From Pseudomonadota bacterium (GTDB lineage: Bacteria > Pseudomonadota > Alphaproteobacteria > Rhizobiales > Hyphomicrobiaceae): 29,864 nucleotides of DNA. Position 1 is the first letter of the stretch, and every line of letters begins with the position of its first letter. Under the pieces are notes generated by a model. The model made no database searches and was not told where the DNA came from. It saw only the letters and a program-made list of their open reading frames with translations. Location of the stretch: NCBI GenBank assembly GCA_003242645.1, contig QGVC01000009.1:1-29864 (forward strand), read 5' to 3'. Shown here one piece after another: positions 1-8,624 of this stretch. A program made the position numbers and the translations under genes.

Positions 1-1
1 C

Positions 2-1207
2 CTGACCGTCCTGCTGACGCAGATCGCCTTCCCTTACCTCCTGTGCATGTCCCTCGTCGCGCTGCTCTCGGGCGTGCTCAACAGCATGGGCCGGTTTCTG
101 GCAGCAGCTGCGGCGCCGGTGCTGCTCAACATAGTGCTGATTGCGGCGATCCTGCTCGCGATCTGGCTGGGTTATGCGCAACAGCCCGCAGCCGGCGTCA
201 TCCTCGCCATCGGCGTTACCATCGCGGGAATTGCGCAGCTGGCGATGCTTTGGATTGCGGTCCGCCGAACCGGGTTGCGGCTGCGACTTGGCTGGCCGCG
301 CTACACCGAAGGCATAAAGCGGCTCGTGAGCCTGGGCATTCCGGGCGTCATCTCGGGTGGCATCACGCAGATCAACATCGTCGTCGGCACGATTATCGCC
401 TCGCTGCAGGCGGGTGCGGTCTCGTATCTCTACTACGCCGACCGGCTCTATCAGCTCCCGCTCAGCATCATAGGGGTCGCTATTGGCGTCGTGCTGCTGC
501 CCGACCTCTCTCGCAAGCTCCGTGCCGGTGATGGAGAGGCTGCCCACGACAGCCAGAACCGCTCGCTGGAATTCGCGCTGCTGTTCACTGTTCCCGCGGC
601 CGTGGCGCTCGTTATCGCCGCGCAGCCGATCATCAGTGTGCTGTTCGAGCGTGGCGCGTTCACCGCTTCAGACACGGCCGCCACGGCTGCCGCACTCGCC
701 GCGTTCGCGATCGGCCTTCCGTCCTTCGTCATGATCAAGGTGTTTCAGCCGGCCTTTTTCGCGCGCGAGGACACGCGCACGCCGATGTGGTTCGCCGCCA
801 TCAACCTCGTCGTGAATGCCGTCGGCTCTCTGGTGCTGTTCTTTCTGTTCGAGCGCATCGGCTGGATGCCGCACGTGGGCATCGCCATCGCCACGACGGT
901 GGCCGGGTGGATCAACGCTCTCCTCCTCCTGCTCACTCTCTTGCGCGCCGGCGATTACCGGGCCGATCGCCGGCTGCTACGCAACGCCTGGCTGATCCTT
1001 CTGGCGAGCGTGATCATGGGAGCGATGCTCCTCGTGCTCCTCTATTGGACCGAGCCTTATTTCGCGGCTGACAGGAGCATCATCACGAGGGCTGTCGCCC
1101 TGGCGGGCCTCGTCGGAGCGGGCGTCGGCATCTACGGAATTTTGATCATGGCGATGGGCGTGCTGAAGGCGTCACAGCTTCGCAGGCTCATCAGCCGCAC
1201 CGCCTGA
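2..1207 (+). CDS. murJ: Lipid II flippase MurJ (MviN), 5'-truncated
   Basis: Integral membrane flippase of the MOP exporter superfamily that moves lipid II across the inner membrane for peptidoglycan synthesis. The reading frame is open from the first full codon at position 2, and about 401 residues are visible, so roughly the first 110-120 residues of a usual ~520-residue protein lie outside the window. The visible start ([14 protein letters not shown], then [15 protein letters not shown]) is the conserved MurJ region around TM4-TM5. About ten hydrophobic segments follow, with the family stretch [15 protein letters not shown] near visible residue 245. The ATG at 47 is internal to the protein and is not the true start. 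A 92-base gap carrying a candidate promoter separates it from trpS, so trpS is probably transcribed separately. The identification is secure. Confidence 0.95.
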   Translation: MTVLLTQIAFPYLLCMSLVALLSGVLNSMGRFLAAAAAPVLLNIVLIAAILLAIWLGYAQQPAAGVILAIGVTIAGIAQLAMLWIAVRRTGLRLRLGWPRYTEGIKRLVSLGIPGVISGGITQINIVVGTIIASLQAGAVSYLYYADRLYQLPLSIIGVAIGVVLLPDLSRKLRAGDGEAAHDSQNRSLEFALLFTVPAAVALVIAAQPIISVLFERGAFTASDTAATAAALAAFAIGLPSFVMIKVFQPAFFAREDTRTPMWFAAINLVVNAVGSLVLFFLFERIGWMPHVGIAIATTVAGWINALLLLLTLLRAGDYRADRRLLRNAWLILLASVIMGAMLLVLLYWTEPYFAADRSIITRAVALAGLVGAGVGIYGILIMAMGVLKASQLRRLISRTA

Positions 1208-1234
1208 GCACTTGGACATCCCGCCCTCGTCCCC

Positions 1235-1263
1235 TTGCGCCTAGCAGCCGAGCGCGCCATAAC
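1235..1263 (+). promoter_or_regulatory. Candidate sigma-70 promoter for trpS
   Basis: TTGCGC at 1235-1240 is followed after 17 bases by CATAAC at 1258-1263, about 36 bases before the trpS start codon. The spacing is ideal and the hexamers resemble alphaproteobacterial housekeeping promoters. It was found by eye only and is unproven. Confidence 0.35.
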
Positions 1264-1299
1264 GCGGCCCGCAATCTCGAAACCACGTCAAAGGTAGCC

Positions 1300-2337
1300 A
1301 TGAAGATCACGCCCCGCGTCTTCTCAGGGATGCAGCCGACCGGCTCCATCCACCTCGGCAATTATCTCGGGGCTATGCTGCAGTGGATTAAGCTGCAGGA
1401 CACGCACGAGTGCATCTATTGCGTGGTCGATATGCACGCCATCACGGTGTGGCAGGATCCGAAGGAGCTCAGGGATGCCACCCGAATGGTGACGGCGGCC
1501 TACCTCGCCTGTGGCCTCGATCCCAAGAAGAGCATCATCTTCAACCAGTCGCAGGTTCATCAGCACGCGGAGCTGGCCTGGGTGTTCAACTGCGTCGCGC
1601 GGCTTGGGTGGCTGAACCGGATGACGCAGTTCAAGGAGAAGGCGGGCAAGGATCGCGAGAACGCCTCCGTCGGCCTCTACGCCTATCCGAACCTGATGGC
1701 AGCCGACATTCTGGTCTACCGGGCAACGCACGTGCCGGTCGGCGAGGACCAGAAGCAGCACCTCGAGCTGGCCCGCGACATCGCGCAAAAGTTCAACAAC
1801 GACTACCGAAGCTCGATCATCGAGAACGGCTTCGAGGATGGGATCTTCTTCCCGCTGCCGGAGCCAATCATCACGGGTCCAGCCACCCGCGTGATGAGCC
1901 TTCGGGACGGCACGAAGAAGATGTCGAAGTCCGATCCCTCGGACCTTTCCCGCATCAATCTGACGGATGACGCGGACACCATCGCCCGCAAGATCCAAAA
2001 GGCGAAGACTGATCCCCACCCGTTACCCACTGACGAGCTGGGGTTCGCGGGCCGTCCCGAAGCAGAGAATTTGGTCGGGATCTATGCCGCTCTGGCAGGA
2101 ACGGACGTTGCATCCGTGCTGCGGGAGTTCGGTGGCGGTCAATTCTCGACGTTCAAGAAGGCTCTCGCCGAGCTGGCCGTCGCGAAAATCGGGCCGATCG
2201 GAGCAGAGATCCGCCGTCTCTCCGCGGACGCCGCGGAAATCGACCGCATCCTCCGCGATGGCTCGCGGCGCGCCCAGGAAATTGCAGCCCCGATCATGGA
2301 TCGGGTGAAGGATATCGTTGGTTTTGTAAGAGGATAG
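1300..2337 (+). CDS. trpS: Tryptophanyl-tRNA synthetase
   Basis: Class Ic aminoacyl-tRNA synthetase that charges tRNA-Trp with tryptophan using ATP in the cytosol. The 345-residue product is full length for bacterial TrpRS. The HIGH-equivalent signature is present near the N-terminus as PTGSIHLGN (residues 13-21, with H18 and N21), and the KMSKS loop is intact at residues 207-211. The tryptophan/ATP-binding region with [15 protein letters not shown] lies between them. The ATG at 1300 places the PTG motif at the normal distance from the N-terminus. Only a weak AAGG-type ribosome-binding site precedes it. The order murJ-trpS-universal stress protein-nfu is a familiar Hyphomicrobiales arrangement. 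Nothing is odd about the protein. Confidence 0.97.
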   Translation: MKITPRVFSGMQPTGSIHLGNYLGAMLQWIKLQDTHECIYCVVDMHAITVWQDPKELRDATRMVTAAYLACGLDPKKSIIFNQSQVHQHAELAWVFNCVARLGWLNRMTQFKEKAGKDRENASVGLYAYPNLMAADILVYRATHVPVGEDQKQHLELARDIAQKFNNDYRSSIIENGFEDGIFFPLPEPIITGPATRVMSLRDGTKKMSKSDPSDLSRINLTDDADTIARKIQKAKTDPHPLPTDELGFAGRPEAENLVGIYAALAGTDVASVLREFGGGQFSTFKKALAELAVAKIGPIGAEIRRLSADAAEIDRILRDGSRRAQEIAAPIMDRVKDIVGFVRG

Positions 2338-2376
2338 GCCCCGGCCGCCGGATTAAAGAGGATTTCAGAGCTCGAG

Positions 2377-2402
2377 CCGGTTCATCTCGCATGTCGAACC
2401 GG
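2377..2402 (+). other. Small inverted repeat in the trpS-usp gap
   Basis: CCGGTTC at 2377-2383 and GAACCGG at 2396-2402 form a perfect 7-bp stem with a 12-base loop. It lies 39 bases after the trpS stop codon and has no T-run. It could be a weak terminator or part of the next gene's leader. Confidence 0.3.
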
Positions 2403-2449
2403 GCGAGCGGCAAGATTGCTGCCGAAGTTCCAACATGACACTCTAGCGC

Positions 2450-2959
2450 ATGGCTACCACGAAGAGACGCCGGGTTTTTGAAGAAGGCCACCGACGGAAA
2501 TATCTCGTCATTGCCGACGAGAGCCAGGAAGTCGAGGCCGCCCTCTATTACGCCGCGCTGCGGGCCAGCCGCACCGGCGGCTCGATACTCCTGCTTTATG
2601 TCATCGAGCCGCAGGAGTACCAGCACTGGGTCAACGTGCGCCAGGTGCAGCTTGAGGAAGAAACGAACAAGGCGAAGGCCTTATTTCGCCTTTTCCGCCG
2701 CAAGCTCAACACCGCTGGATTCGAGAACGTTCATACCGAGGAAGTCATCCGCGAAGGGAAGAAGTCCGAGGCCATCCTCGAGCTGATCGACGAGGATGAG
2801 GACATCGCTGTTCTGACGCTCGGCGCAGCAACGGATGCCATGGGTCCCGGACCGCTCGTCTCCTCGTTGGCGGCTGGTACGACGGCAGGCTCATTCCCGA
2901 TCCCGATCACGATTGTTCCCGGCAACCTAACGTTGGAAGAGTTGAAGGCCCTGGCCTGA
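2450..2959 (+). CDS. Universal stress protein (UspA) domain protein
   Basis: A 169-residue single-domain protein of the universal stress protein family (Rossmann-like fold, often nucleotide-binding and dimeric). After a basic N-terminus, beta-strand 1 is seen in KYLVIADES (about residues 17-25). The core then alternates helix and strand, with SILLLYVIE in the middle, and it ends with PITIVPGNLTLEELKAL. The canonical G-2x-G-9x-G(S/T) ATP-binding signature is not obvious. The region GAATDAMGPGPLVSSLAAG carries glycines but differs from it, so ATP binding is uncertain. The ATG at 2450 has no clear Shine-Dalgarno, but the N-terminus fits the fold. It lies between trpS and the Fe-S carrier gene. 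A specific role cannot be read from the sequence. Confidence 0.85.
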   Translation: MATTKRRRVFEEGHRRKYLVIADESQEVEAALYYAALRASRTGGSILLLYVIEPQEYQHWVNVRQVQLEEETNKAKALFRLFRRKLNTAGFENVHTEEVIREGKKSEAILELIDEDEDIAVLTLGAATDAMGPGPLVSSLAAGTTAGSFPIPITIVPGNLTLEELKALA

Positions 2960-3006
2960 GCTGAGCCCCACCAGACCTCGACTTTCCATCGCCTTACCTC
3001 TAAGTA

Positions 3007-3019
3007 TAGAATAGTTCTA
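3007..3019. promoter_or_regulatory. Irr-box (iron control element)-like palindrome upstream of nfu
   Basis: TAGAA (3007-3011), spacer TAG and TTCTA (3015-3019) form a perfect 5-bp palindrome of the form TAGAA-N3-TTCTA, centred about 71 bases before the nfu start. The ICE motif bound by Irr in Rhizobiales has arms of the TTTAGAA/TTCTAAA type, so the core matches and the outer bases match only on the right side. The downstream Fe-S gene makes iron control plausible, but binding is inferred. Confidence 0.4.
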
Positions 3020-3083
3020 AGAGAGACACGCCAGGTACCGGCGCATGTCGTGTGTGTCGTACGCCGGGTCGTAAGGAGGCAGC

Positions 3084-3638
3084 ATGTTCATCCAGACCGA
3101 ACCGACCCCGAATCCAGCCACCTTGAAATTCATCCCGGGCAGGCCGGTCCTTGGCGAAGGAACGGCTGATTATCGCTCGCCCGACGAAGCCAAGGATTCT
3201 CCTCTGGCCCAGCGTCTGTTCGAGATCGAAGGGGTCAAGGGTGTCTTCCTGGGCGCCGACTTCATCTCCGTCACCAAGGGTGACATCGAATGGCAGCATC
3301 TGAAGCCGGCCATTCTGGGCGCCATCATGGAGCACTACATGTCGGGCGCGCCGGTGTTGGCCAGCGAGAGCGCCAACGATGCCGCCGGCATGAATTACGA
3401 CCCGAAGGACGAGGAAATCGTGATGACCATCAAGGAGCTGCTCGAGACGCGCGTTCGTCCCGCAGTGGCCCAGGATGGCGGCGACATCACCTTCCACGGC
3501 TACCGGAACGGCATCGTTTACCTGCACATGCGGGGCGCATGTGCCGGCTGCCCGAGCTCGACGGCCACTCTGCGGCACGGGATCGAGAATTTGCTACGGC
3601 ATTTCTGCCCCGAGGTGCAGGAAGTTCAGCCCGTTTAA
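3084..3638 (+). CDS. Nfu-type iron-sulfur cluster carrier (NifU C-terminal family)
   Basis: A 184-residue protein with the two-domain layout of mitochondrial/alphaproteobacterial Nfu1. The N-terminal Nfu domain occupies residues 1-90 (it begins MFIQTEPTPNPATLKF, a hallmark). The C-terminal NifU-like domain spans about residues 110-180 and has the cluster-binding motif C153-A-G-C156. Nfu proteins carry [4Fe-4S] clusters to targets such as lipoyl synthase and radical-SAM enzymes; MiaB, encoded 4 kb downstream, is a possible client. The start is well supported by a strong AAGGAGG at 3073-3079, four bases before the ATG. An Irr-box-like palindrome lies upstream. The nitroreductase gene starts 36 bases after the stop, so the two may be co-transcribed. 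Family assignment is firm; client proteins are inferred. Confidence 0.93.
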   Translation: MFIQTEPTPNPATLKFIPGRPVLGEGTADYRSPDEAKDSPLAQRLFEIEGVKGVFLGADFISVTKGDIEWQHLKPAILGAIMEHYMSGAPVLASESANDAAGMNYDPKDEEIVMTIKELLETRVRPAVAQDGGDITFHGYRNGIVYLHMRGACAGCPSSTATLRHGIENLLRHFCPEVQEVQPV

Positions 3639-3674
3639 CCCACACGGCATCTGGTTGGAGAGACGTCTGGCGGG

Positions 3675-4268
3675 ATGACGCGCCGGATCGACAAGGCAGC
3701 TCTCGATCAGCTCTTCTTGGAGGCGCGCACCCACAACTGGTGGCAGGACCGAGAGGTGCCGGACAGCCTTCTGAGAGAGCTCGTCGATTTGATGAAGCTC
3801 GGGCCGACGAGCGCAAACAGCTCGCCGGCCCGAATTCTGTTCATCAAGTCCCCCGAAGCCAAGAAGCGCCTCGAGCCTTACCTCGATGAGGGCAACCGGA
3901 AGAAGACGATGGCGGCCCCGGTAACGGCCATCATCGGCTACGACTTGCGCTTCTACGATCAGTTGCCGAAGCTTTTTCCGCATGAGCCGGGCGCGCGCAG
4001 CTGGTTCACTGGCGGCGAGGAGCACGCCGAGCGCACCGCGTTCCGCAATGGCACGTTGCAGGGCGCCTATTTCATTCTCGCTGCTCGGGCGCTTGGACTC
4101 GATACCGGCCCGATGTCCGGTTTCGATAATGAAGGCGTCGATCGCGAGTTCTTTGCCGGCACGACGATCAAATCGAACTTCCTCTGCAATCTGGGCTACG
4201 GCGATCCCTCGGTCTTGATGCCGCGGCTGCCCCGGCTCTCGTTTGAGGAGATCGCGCAGATCCTTTGA
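3675..4268 (+). CDS. Nitroreductase-family FMN protein, RutE/malonic semialdehyde reductase-like
   Basis: A 197-residue protein resembling the RutE/HadB branch of the FMN-dependent nitroreductase superfamily (NAD(P)H oxidoreductases, usually homodimeric). Branch features include the opening [18 protein letters not shown] and the FMN-contacting [18 protein letters not shown] (about residues 39-56). Near the C-terminus it has [17 protein letters not shown] followed by [13 protein letters not shown]. The length agrees with RutE (~196). No rut pyrimidine-degradation genes are nearby, so a role in reducing malonic semialdehyde is not supported by context, and a general quinone or aldehyde reductase is as likely. 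The ATG at 3675 follows a GGAG at 3657-3660 and GGCGGG immediately before it. It lies 36 bases downstream of nfu. Confidence 0.85.
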   Translation: MTRRIDKAALDQLFLEARTHNWWQDREVPDSLLRELVDLMKLGPTSANSSPARILFIKSPEAKKRLEPYLDEGNRKKTMAAPVTAIIGYDLRFYDQLPKLFPHEPGARSWFTGGEEHAERTAFRNGTLQGAYFILAARALGLDTGPMSGFDNEGVDREFFAGTTIKSNFLCNLGYGDPSVLMPRLPRLSFEEIAQIL

Positions 4269-4325
4269 CCAGGCGCAACTTCCTCTGTGGCGCCGGAGGG
4301 AAGGGACCGCTATACGTCCGAGCCC

Positions 4326-5042
4326 ATGAACGTCATCGCATTCGATACCTGTTTCAGGGCCTGCTCGGTGGCCGTCCTTTGGCATGAACCCGGCCCCACG
4401 CCCGATGCGCCACGGGAGCACCTCGTCAGCCGCTATGAGGAGATGGCGACGGGACAGGCCGAGCGGCTCATGCCCATGATCGACGAGGTTCTGCGCGAGT
4501 CGGGGCGCAAGCTGCAGGACCTTGATGCCATCGCCGTCACCGAAGGGCCGGGGACCTTCACCGGAGTTCGGGTCGGGGTGGCAGCCGCCCGCGGGCTGGC
4601 GTTGGCCACTGGACTGCCAATCCGGGCCACCACCAGCTTACATGTCATGGCTCATCGGGCCCTGGCAGAGGTAGGCAGGGCCTTTCCGGAAGGTCTATTG
4701 GCGGTGAGCGTGGATGCTCGCGGGGGCCAAGTTTTCGTTCAATTTTTCGAGGCCACTGACGGAACCCCTCTAACTCAGGCGGCGATCATGGAGCCGAAAG
4801 AGGCTGCCGCAATGTTTCCTGAGAGGCCCTTGTTGTGCGTCGGATCGGGTGGCCAAATGGTTGTGGAGGCTGCGCTGCAATCAGGCCGAGTTGTAGAAGC
4901 TGACCTTCCCAACCTGCAACCGGATGCGCGTTATCTGACGCGCCTGGCCCCGCAGCTCCCCGAGCGGAAGCCGCTGATCCCGCTGTATCTCCGTCCGCCC
5001 GACGCCAAGCCGCAAATCGGCAAATCCCTTCCTCGTGCCTGA
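4326..5042 (+). CDS. tsaB: tRNA t6A biosynthesis protein TsaB (YeaZ)
   Basis: Scaffold subunit of the TsaBDE complex that makes N6-threonylcarbamoyladenosine at position 37 of ANN-decoding tRNAs. It is an ASKHA-fold, catalytically inactive paralogue of TsaD. The start MNVIAFDTCFRACSVAV and the family stretch VTEGPGTFTGVRVGVAAARGLA (about residues 69-90) are diagnostic. I chose the ATG at 4326 (238 residues) over an in-frame GTG at 4287, because the fold begins with NVIAFDT and the extra residues look non-conserved. The stop TGA overlaps the rimI start by one base (TGATG), indicating translational coupling. The tsaB-rimI pairing is a common bacterial arrangement. tsaD is not in the window. Confidence 0.95.
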   Translation: MNVIAFDTCFRACSVAVLWHEPGPTPDAPREHLVSRYEEMATGQAERLMPMIDEVLRESGRKLQDLDAIAVTEGPGTFTGVRVGVAAARGLALATGLPIRATTSLHVMAHRALAEVGRAFPEGLLAVSVDARGGQVFVQFFEATDGTPLTQAAIMEPKEAAAMFPERPLLCVGSGGQMVVEAALQSGRVVEADLPNLQPDARYLTRLAPQLPERKPLIPLYLRPPDAKPQIGKSLPRA

Positions 5043-5521
5043 TGCCCAAGCCCCCTCCCGTCGACATCGCCATAATCGAAGCCGGCGTGGCGGATGCCGA
5101 AACACTTGCGACCATCCATCAGGATCTCTTCGCGCCGCCGTGGTCGTCACATGAATTCGCCGCACTGCTGAAGCAGTCGACCGCGATTGGCCTGCTCGCA
5201 GTGGTTCGCATGACGAAGGAGCCGGTCGGCCTGCTGGTTGGCCGGGTCGTCGCCGACGAAGCCGAAATTCTCACATTGGGCGTGTCACACTCTTGGCAGC
5301 GGCTGGGCATCGCTACCCGCCTCGTTGAGACCTTCGTCAGGCGTGCGACGGAGCGCGGTGCAACCCAAATATTCCTAGAAGTTGCAGCCGATAATTTCCC
5401 GGCTCGACAGCTCTATTCTGCGGCGGGCTTTCGGGAGGTTGGGCACCGACGAGGTTATTACGAGCGGAGCTCGGCGCCCGCCGCTGATGCGCTGATCATG
5501 GCGAAGACAACAAACCGGTGA
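5042..5521 (+). CDS. rimI: GNAT N-acetyltransferase RimI-like
   Basis: A 159-residue GNAT-fold acetyltransferase. RimI acetylates the N-terminal alanine of ribosomal protein S18 from acetyl-CoA, although homologues can have wider substrates. The acetyl-CoA pyrophosphate-binding loop (Q/R-x-x-G-x-A) is seen as WQRLGIATRLVE around residue 85. Motif B follows as FLEVAADNFPARQLYSAAGFREVGHRRGYY, the usual RimI layout. The ATG overlaps the tsaB stop by one base. The downstream fur gene begins 86 bases after the stop and probably has its own promoter. The exact substrate is inferred from the family and the tsaB linkage. Confidence 0.9.
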   Translation: MPKPPPVDIAIIEAGVADAETLATIHQDLFAPPWSSHEFAALLKQSTAIGLLAVVRMTKEPVGLLVGRVVADEAEILTLGVSHSWQRLGIATRLVETFVRRATERGATQIFLEVAADNFPARQLYSAAGFREVGHRRGYYERSSAPAADALIMAKTTNR

Positions 5522-5530
5522 CCGGATGGG

Positions 5531-5559
5531 TGGACGTTCGGAGAGGGCGTCATTATAAG
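5531..5559 (+). promoter_or_regulatory. Candidate promoter for fur
   Basis: TGGACG at 5531-5536, a 17-base spacer and TATAAG at 5554-5559 fit an alphaproteobacterial housekeeping promoter. It lies just after the rimI stop and about 49 bases before the chosen fur start. It was identified by eye; no operator palindrome was convincing nearby. Confidence 0.4.
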
Positions 5560-5607
5560 CGGAACAAAGGCGGAAAAGATCAAAGTGGAGGGCTTTGGCT
5601 TAGTCGG

Positions 5608-6048
5608 ATGGCCGGCGCAGACGATCGACCTCCTAGCCGAATCGAGAAGCTCTGCACTGAGCGGGGGCTGCGGATGACCGGCCAACGCCGCACCATTGCT
5701 CGCGTGCTCTCGGAGTCGGAGGATCACCCAGACGTCGTTGAGGTGTTCCGGCGTGCGCACGAGGTGGACAAGCGGATTTCTCTGTCCACAGTCTATCGAA
5801 CCCTGAAGCTCTTCGAGGAGGAAGGGATCCTCGAGCGACACGAGTTCGGTGAGGGGCGGCGCCGTTACGAGGAAGCAAAACGCGAGCACCACGATCACCT
5901 CATCGATCTCGAAACGGGGAACGTGATCGAATTCCGCAACGAGGACATCGAGCGGCTGCAGGAGCGCATCGCCCGGGAGCTCGGCTTTGAGCTAGTCGGG
6001 CATCGTCTCGAGTTGCACGGCATACCGCTGCGGCGGAAAAAGACATGA
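5608..6048 (+). CDS. fur: Fur-family metalloregulator (rhizobial Fur/Mur type)
   Basis: DNA-binding repressor of the Fur superfamily, 146 residues from the ATG at 5608. An in-frame GTG at 5518 would add 30 non-conserved residues across the putative promoter. The N-terminal winged helix has GLRMTGQRRTIARVL and the recognition region SLSTVYRTLKLFEEEGILERHEF (about residues 58-80). The dimerisation/metal domain has HHDHLI at 94-99 followed by DLETG, where enterobacterial Fur has CLDCG. The C-terminal structural zinc CxxC is therefore absent, as is usual in rhizobial Fur/Mur proteins. In Rhizobiales this protein often responds to manganese (Mur) rather than iron, with Irr handling iron. Which metal is sensed here cannot be told from sequence alone. 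Confidence 0.93.
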   Translation: MAGADDRPPSRIEKLCTERGLRMTGQRRTIARVLSESEDHPDVVEVFRRAHEVDKRISLSTVYRTLKLFEEEGILERHEFGEGRRRYEEAKREHHDHLIDLETGNVIEFRNEDIERLQERIARELGFELVGHRLELHGIPLRRKKT

Positions 6049-6079
6049 CCGGTACGCCCTGTCGAGAGGGTGGCTGCCA

Positions 6080-7000
6080 GTGCAGAGTCTAAAGCTTCGA
6101 AGAGAGGCCGGCGTTGAAACACGCCGCCCCGGTGCGGTGCGGGCGGCAGCGATCCTTGCCGGCTTCGCTGGGCTCACCTTGCCGCTGATGCCGGTTCAGG
6201 CGGCTCTCCTCAAGGCATCGCCAAGGTTGGCCCGCCGCCTCCCCCATTGGTACCATCGGCAAGTCTGCCGGCTCATGGGAATCCGCCTGCATGTCGAAGG
6301 GCGCATCGCCGAGCACGCGCCCGTCCTCGTGGTCGCCAATCACGTTTCCTGGCTGGACATTCCGGTCATCTCGGCAGTCGCGCCCGTATCCTTCGTTGCG
6401 AAGAAGGAGGTCAGCACCTGGCCGTTCATCTCGACGCTGGCGCGCCTGCAACGGACTGTTTTCATAGACCGCACCCGCCGCACCGCCGTCGGCCAGACGA
6501 CCAATGAGATGATCGAGCGCCTCAGGGCGGGCGATACCATCGTGCTGTTCGCAGAAGGCACGTCGAGTGACGGGAATCGCGTATTGCCGTTCAAAACACC
6601 ACTATTTGCCGCCGCGAAGCCAGCGCGAATCAATGGCTATGTCGAGCCCGGTGCTTGTGTGCAGACGCTCGCCATCGCTTACACCCATTTGCACGGGGTG
6701 CCGCTCAGCAGGTCTGGCCGGTCCATCGTCGGGTGGTACGGCGACATGGATATGGCCCCGCACGCCTGGGAGCTGCTGAAGGCCGGCCCTCTCGACGTGA
6801 AAATTCACATCAGCCCGCCGATTCCCCTCGCTGACTTTGCCGACCGCAAGGAGCTTGCGCGCTATACAGAGAATGCCATCAGGCAGTCGCTCGCCCGATT
6901 GCTGCGTGGACAGAAGATCGACGACACGCTATTCGAACACGCAGTCAGATCACGGGTGGAGCTTGAAGTCGATCCGCAGGCCGCTGGCATAGATCGTTAG
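6080..7000 (+). CDS. plsC: 1-acyl-sn-glycerol-3-phosphate acyltransferase (PlsC family)
   Basis: A 306-residue lysophospholipid acyltransferase that probably makes phosphatidic acid from lysophosphatidic acid at the inner membrane, although PlsC-like paralogues can acylate ornithine or other lipids. Catalytic motif I, NHVSWLD (H88 and D93 as HX4D), is present, as is motif III, FAEGTSSDG (E159-G160-T161). A hydrophobic segment near residues 22-45 is a likely membrane anchor. The GTG start at 6080 is preceded by GAGAGGG at 6064-6070. It lies 31 bases downstream of fur, so co-transcription is possible. The fur-plsC-miaB-phoH order is a known alphaproteobacterial cluster. I infer the substrate from the family. 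Confidence 0.9.
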   Translation: MQSLKLRREAGVETRRPGAVRAAAILAGFAGLTLPLMPVQAALLKASPRLARRLPHWYHRQVCRLMGIRLHVEGRIAEHAPVLVVANHVSWLDIPVISAVAPVSFVAKKEVSTWPFISTLARLQRTVFIDRTRRTAVGQTTNEMIERLRAGDTIVLFAEGTSSDGNRVLPFKTPLFAAAKPARINGYVEPGACVQTLAIAYTHLHGVPLSRSGRSIVGWYGDMDMAPHAWELLKAGPLDVKIHISPPIPLADFADRKELARYTENAIRQSLARLLRGQKIDDTLFEHAVRSRVELEVDPQAAGIDR

Positions 7001-7004
7001 GGCG

Positions 7005-7130
7005 CCCCATATTTGGGGAGCTGCTGGACGGGCAATCAGCCAATAAACTGGACATCCGCTCAAAAATATTGTTGCAATGCAGCAAACCGTCGTTTGCCGC
7101 TTGCGGCAATGCGCTTCAGGAACCTGAGCG
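7005..7130 (+). other. Three hairpin-forming repeats in the plsC-miaB gap
   Basis: The 199-base gap holds no gene but contains three stems. CCCCA/TGGGG occupies 7005-7018, starting five bases after the plsC stop. TTGCCGC/GCGGCAA occupies 7094-7109 with a two-base loop (or a CTTG tetraloop). CGC-T-TCAGG/CCTGA-GCG occupies 7112-7130 with one bulged T. None is followed by a T-run. The first could act as a Rho-assisted or weak terminator; the others lie in the likely miaB leader. Confidence 0.4.
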
Positions 7131-7199
7131 GGAGCTGGGCGGTCAACGTTGACGCGGCCGCGGTCGCGATCCACCGGATAGGAGTTGCGAGGTCTTCGC

Positions 7200-8537
7200 A
7201 TGGCAGAGGCCAGGAAGGTCTTTATCAAGACTTACGGCTGTCAGATGAACGTCTATGACAGCGAGCGCATGGCCGAGGCCCTTGCGCATCACGGATACAC
7301 GGAGACCGACGACCCGGCCGAAGCCGACATGGTGGTGCTCAACACCTGCCATATCCGGGAGAAGGCCGCGGAGAAGGTTTACTCGGAGCTGGGCCGCTTG
7401 CGGCGAGTGAAGCTCGCGCGGAAGATTCAAGGCAAGGACACCCTGGTGGCGGTTGCCGGTTGCGTGGCCCAGGCGGAGGGCGCCGAGATCATCGCCCGCG
7501 CTCCAATCGTGGACCTTGTTGTTGGCCCGCAGGCCTACCACCGCCTCCCGGATCTCGCCCGACGAGCCCGACTCGAGAACCGCCAGCTCATCGACACGGA
7601 CTTTCCGGACGAGGATAAGTTCGCGCGCCTGCCCAGGCGTGAAGGCAAGCGCCCCGCCACCGCCTTCCTGACAGTGCAAGAGGGCTGTGACAAGTTCTGC
7701 ACGTTCTGCGTGGTCCCTTACACCCGCGGCATGGAGGTATCGCGGCCCGTCGCCCAGGTTTATGAAGAGGCCGTGCGGCTCGTGGAGCAAGGTGTCAAGG
7801 AGATCACCCTGCTGGGCCAGAACGTCAACGCCTATCATGGCGAGGGGCCGGACGGACGCCCGTGGTCGCTGGCAAAGTTGTTGAGGCACCTGTCGGGCAT
7901 CGAGAAGCTCGAACGGCTGCGCTACACGACCAGCCATCCGCGCGACATGGACGATGAGCTTATTGAGGCCCATCGCGAGCTGCCGAAGCTGATGCCTTAC
8001 CTACACCTGCCCTTCCAGGCGGGGTCGGACCGCATTCTGGCCGCGATGAACCGCAAGCATACGGCAGAGGATTACCTTCGCACCGTCGAGCGCATCCGTG
8101 CGGCCCGGCCGGACATCGCCCTTTCCACAGACATCATCGTCGGCTTCCCTGGCGAAACCGAAGAAGAGTTCGAGCAGACGCTGGAGCTGGTGCGGAAAGT
8201 GGGCTTCGCGCACGCGTTCTCATTCAAGTATAGCCCGCGGCCAGGCACGCCTGCGGCGAACATGCAGGAGCAGCTGCCGGAGGAGGTCAAGGCTGGGCGT
8301 CTCGCAAGGTTGCAGGAGCTCCTTCAAGCTCAACAACGGCAGTTCAACGCGAGTTGCGTCGGCAAGGTGCTCCCCGTGCTCTTCGAGAAGCCGGGTCGCC
8401 GGGCCGGACAGCTCGTGGGCCGCTCACCCTACCTGCAGGCCGTTCACGCGGAGGCAGAGCCTAGCCTCATCGGCCAAATCCTGCCCGTAGAAATCTACGA
8501 TGCGAGCACAAATAGCCTGGCCGGTGTGGTGCGCTAA
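7200..8537 (+). CDS. miaB: tRNA-2-methylthio-N6-isopentenyladenosine synthase MiaB
   Basis: Radical-SAM methylthiotransferase that converts i6A37 to ms2i6A37 in tRNAs reading UNN codons, using two [4Fe-4S] clusters. It has 445 residues, the usual size. The N-terminal UPF0004 domain supplies cluster ligands C14 (YGCQMN), C50 (NTCHIREKA) and C88 (AGCVAQ). The radical-SAM CX3CX2C motif is C163-C167-C170 (GCDKFCTFC). The C-terminal TRAM domain covers about residues 380-445. I chose the ATG at 7200, with GAGG at 7189-7192 as its ribosome-binding site. A TTG at 7185 would add five residues but abuts its own GGAG. It depends on Fe-S supply, for which Nfu upstream is a candidate, and on SAM from MetK. 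Confidence 0.97.
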   Translation: MAEARKVFIKTYGCQMNVYDSERMAEALAHHGYTETDDPAEADMVVLNTCHIREKAAEKVYSELGRLRRVKLARKIQGKDTLVAVAGCVAQAEGAEIIARAPIVDLVVGPQAYHRLPDLARRARLENRQLIDTDFPDEDKFARLPRREGKRPATAFLTVQEGCDKFCTFCVVPYTRGMEVSRPVAQVYEEAVRLVEQGVKEITLLGQNVNAYHGEGPDGRPWSLAKLLRHLSGIEKLERLRYTTSHPRDMDDELIEAHRELPKLMPYLHLPFQAGSDRILAAMNRKHTAEDYLRTVERIRAARPDIALSTDIIVGFPGETEEEFEQTLELVRKVGFAHAFSFKYSPRPGTPAANMQEQLPEEVKAGRLARLQELLQAQQRQFNASCVGKVLPVLFEKPGRRAGQLVGRSPYLQAVHAEAEPSLIGQILPVEIYDASTNSLAGVVR

Positions 8538-8624
8538 GGACGGATTTCGCGCTTGGGAACTGGACGACTGTCACAAGAGCACTACATAGGTTAGTATAGT
8601 TGGGCGGCGGGACGAATCGTAACC

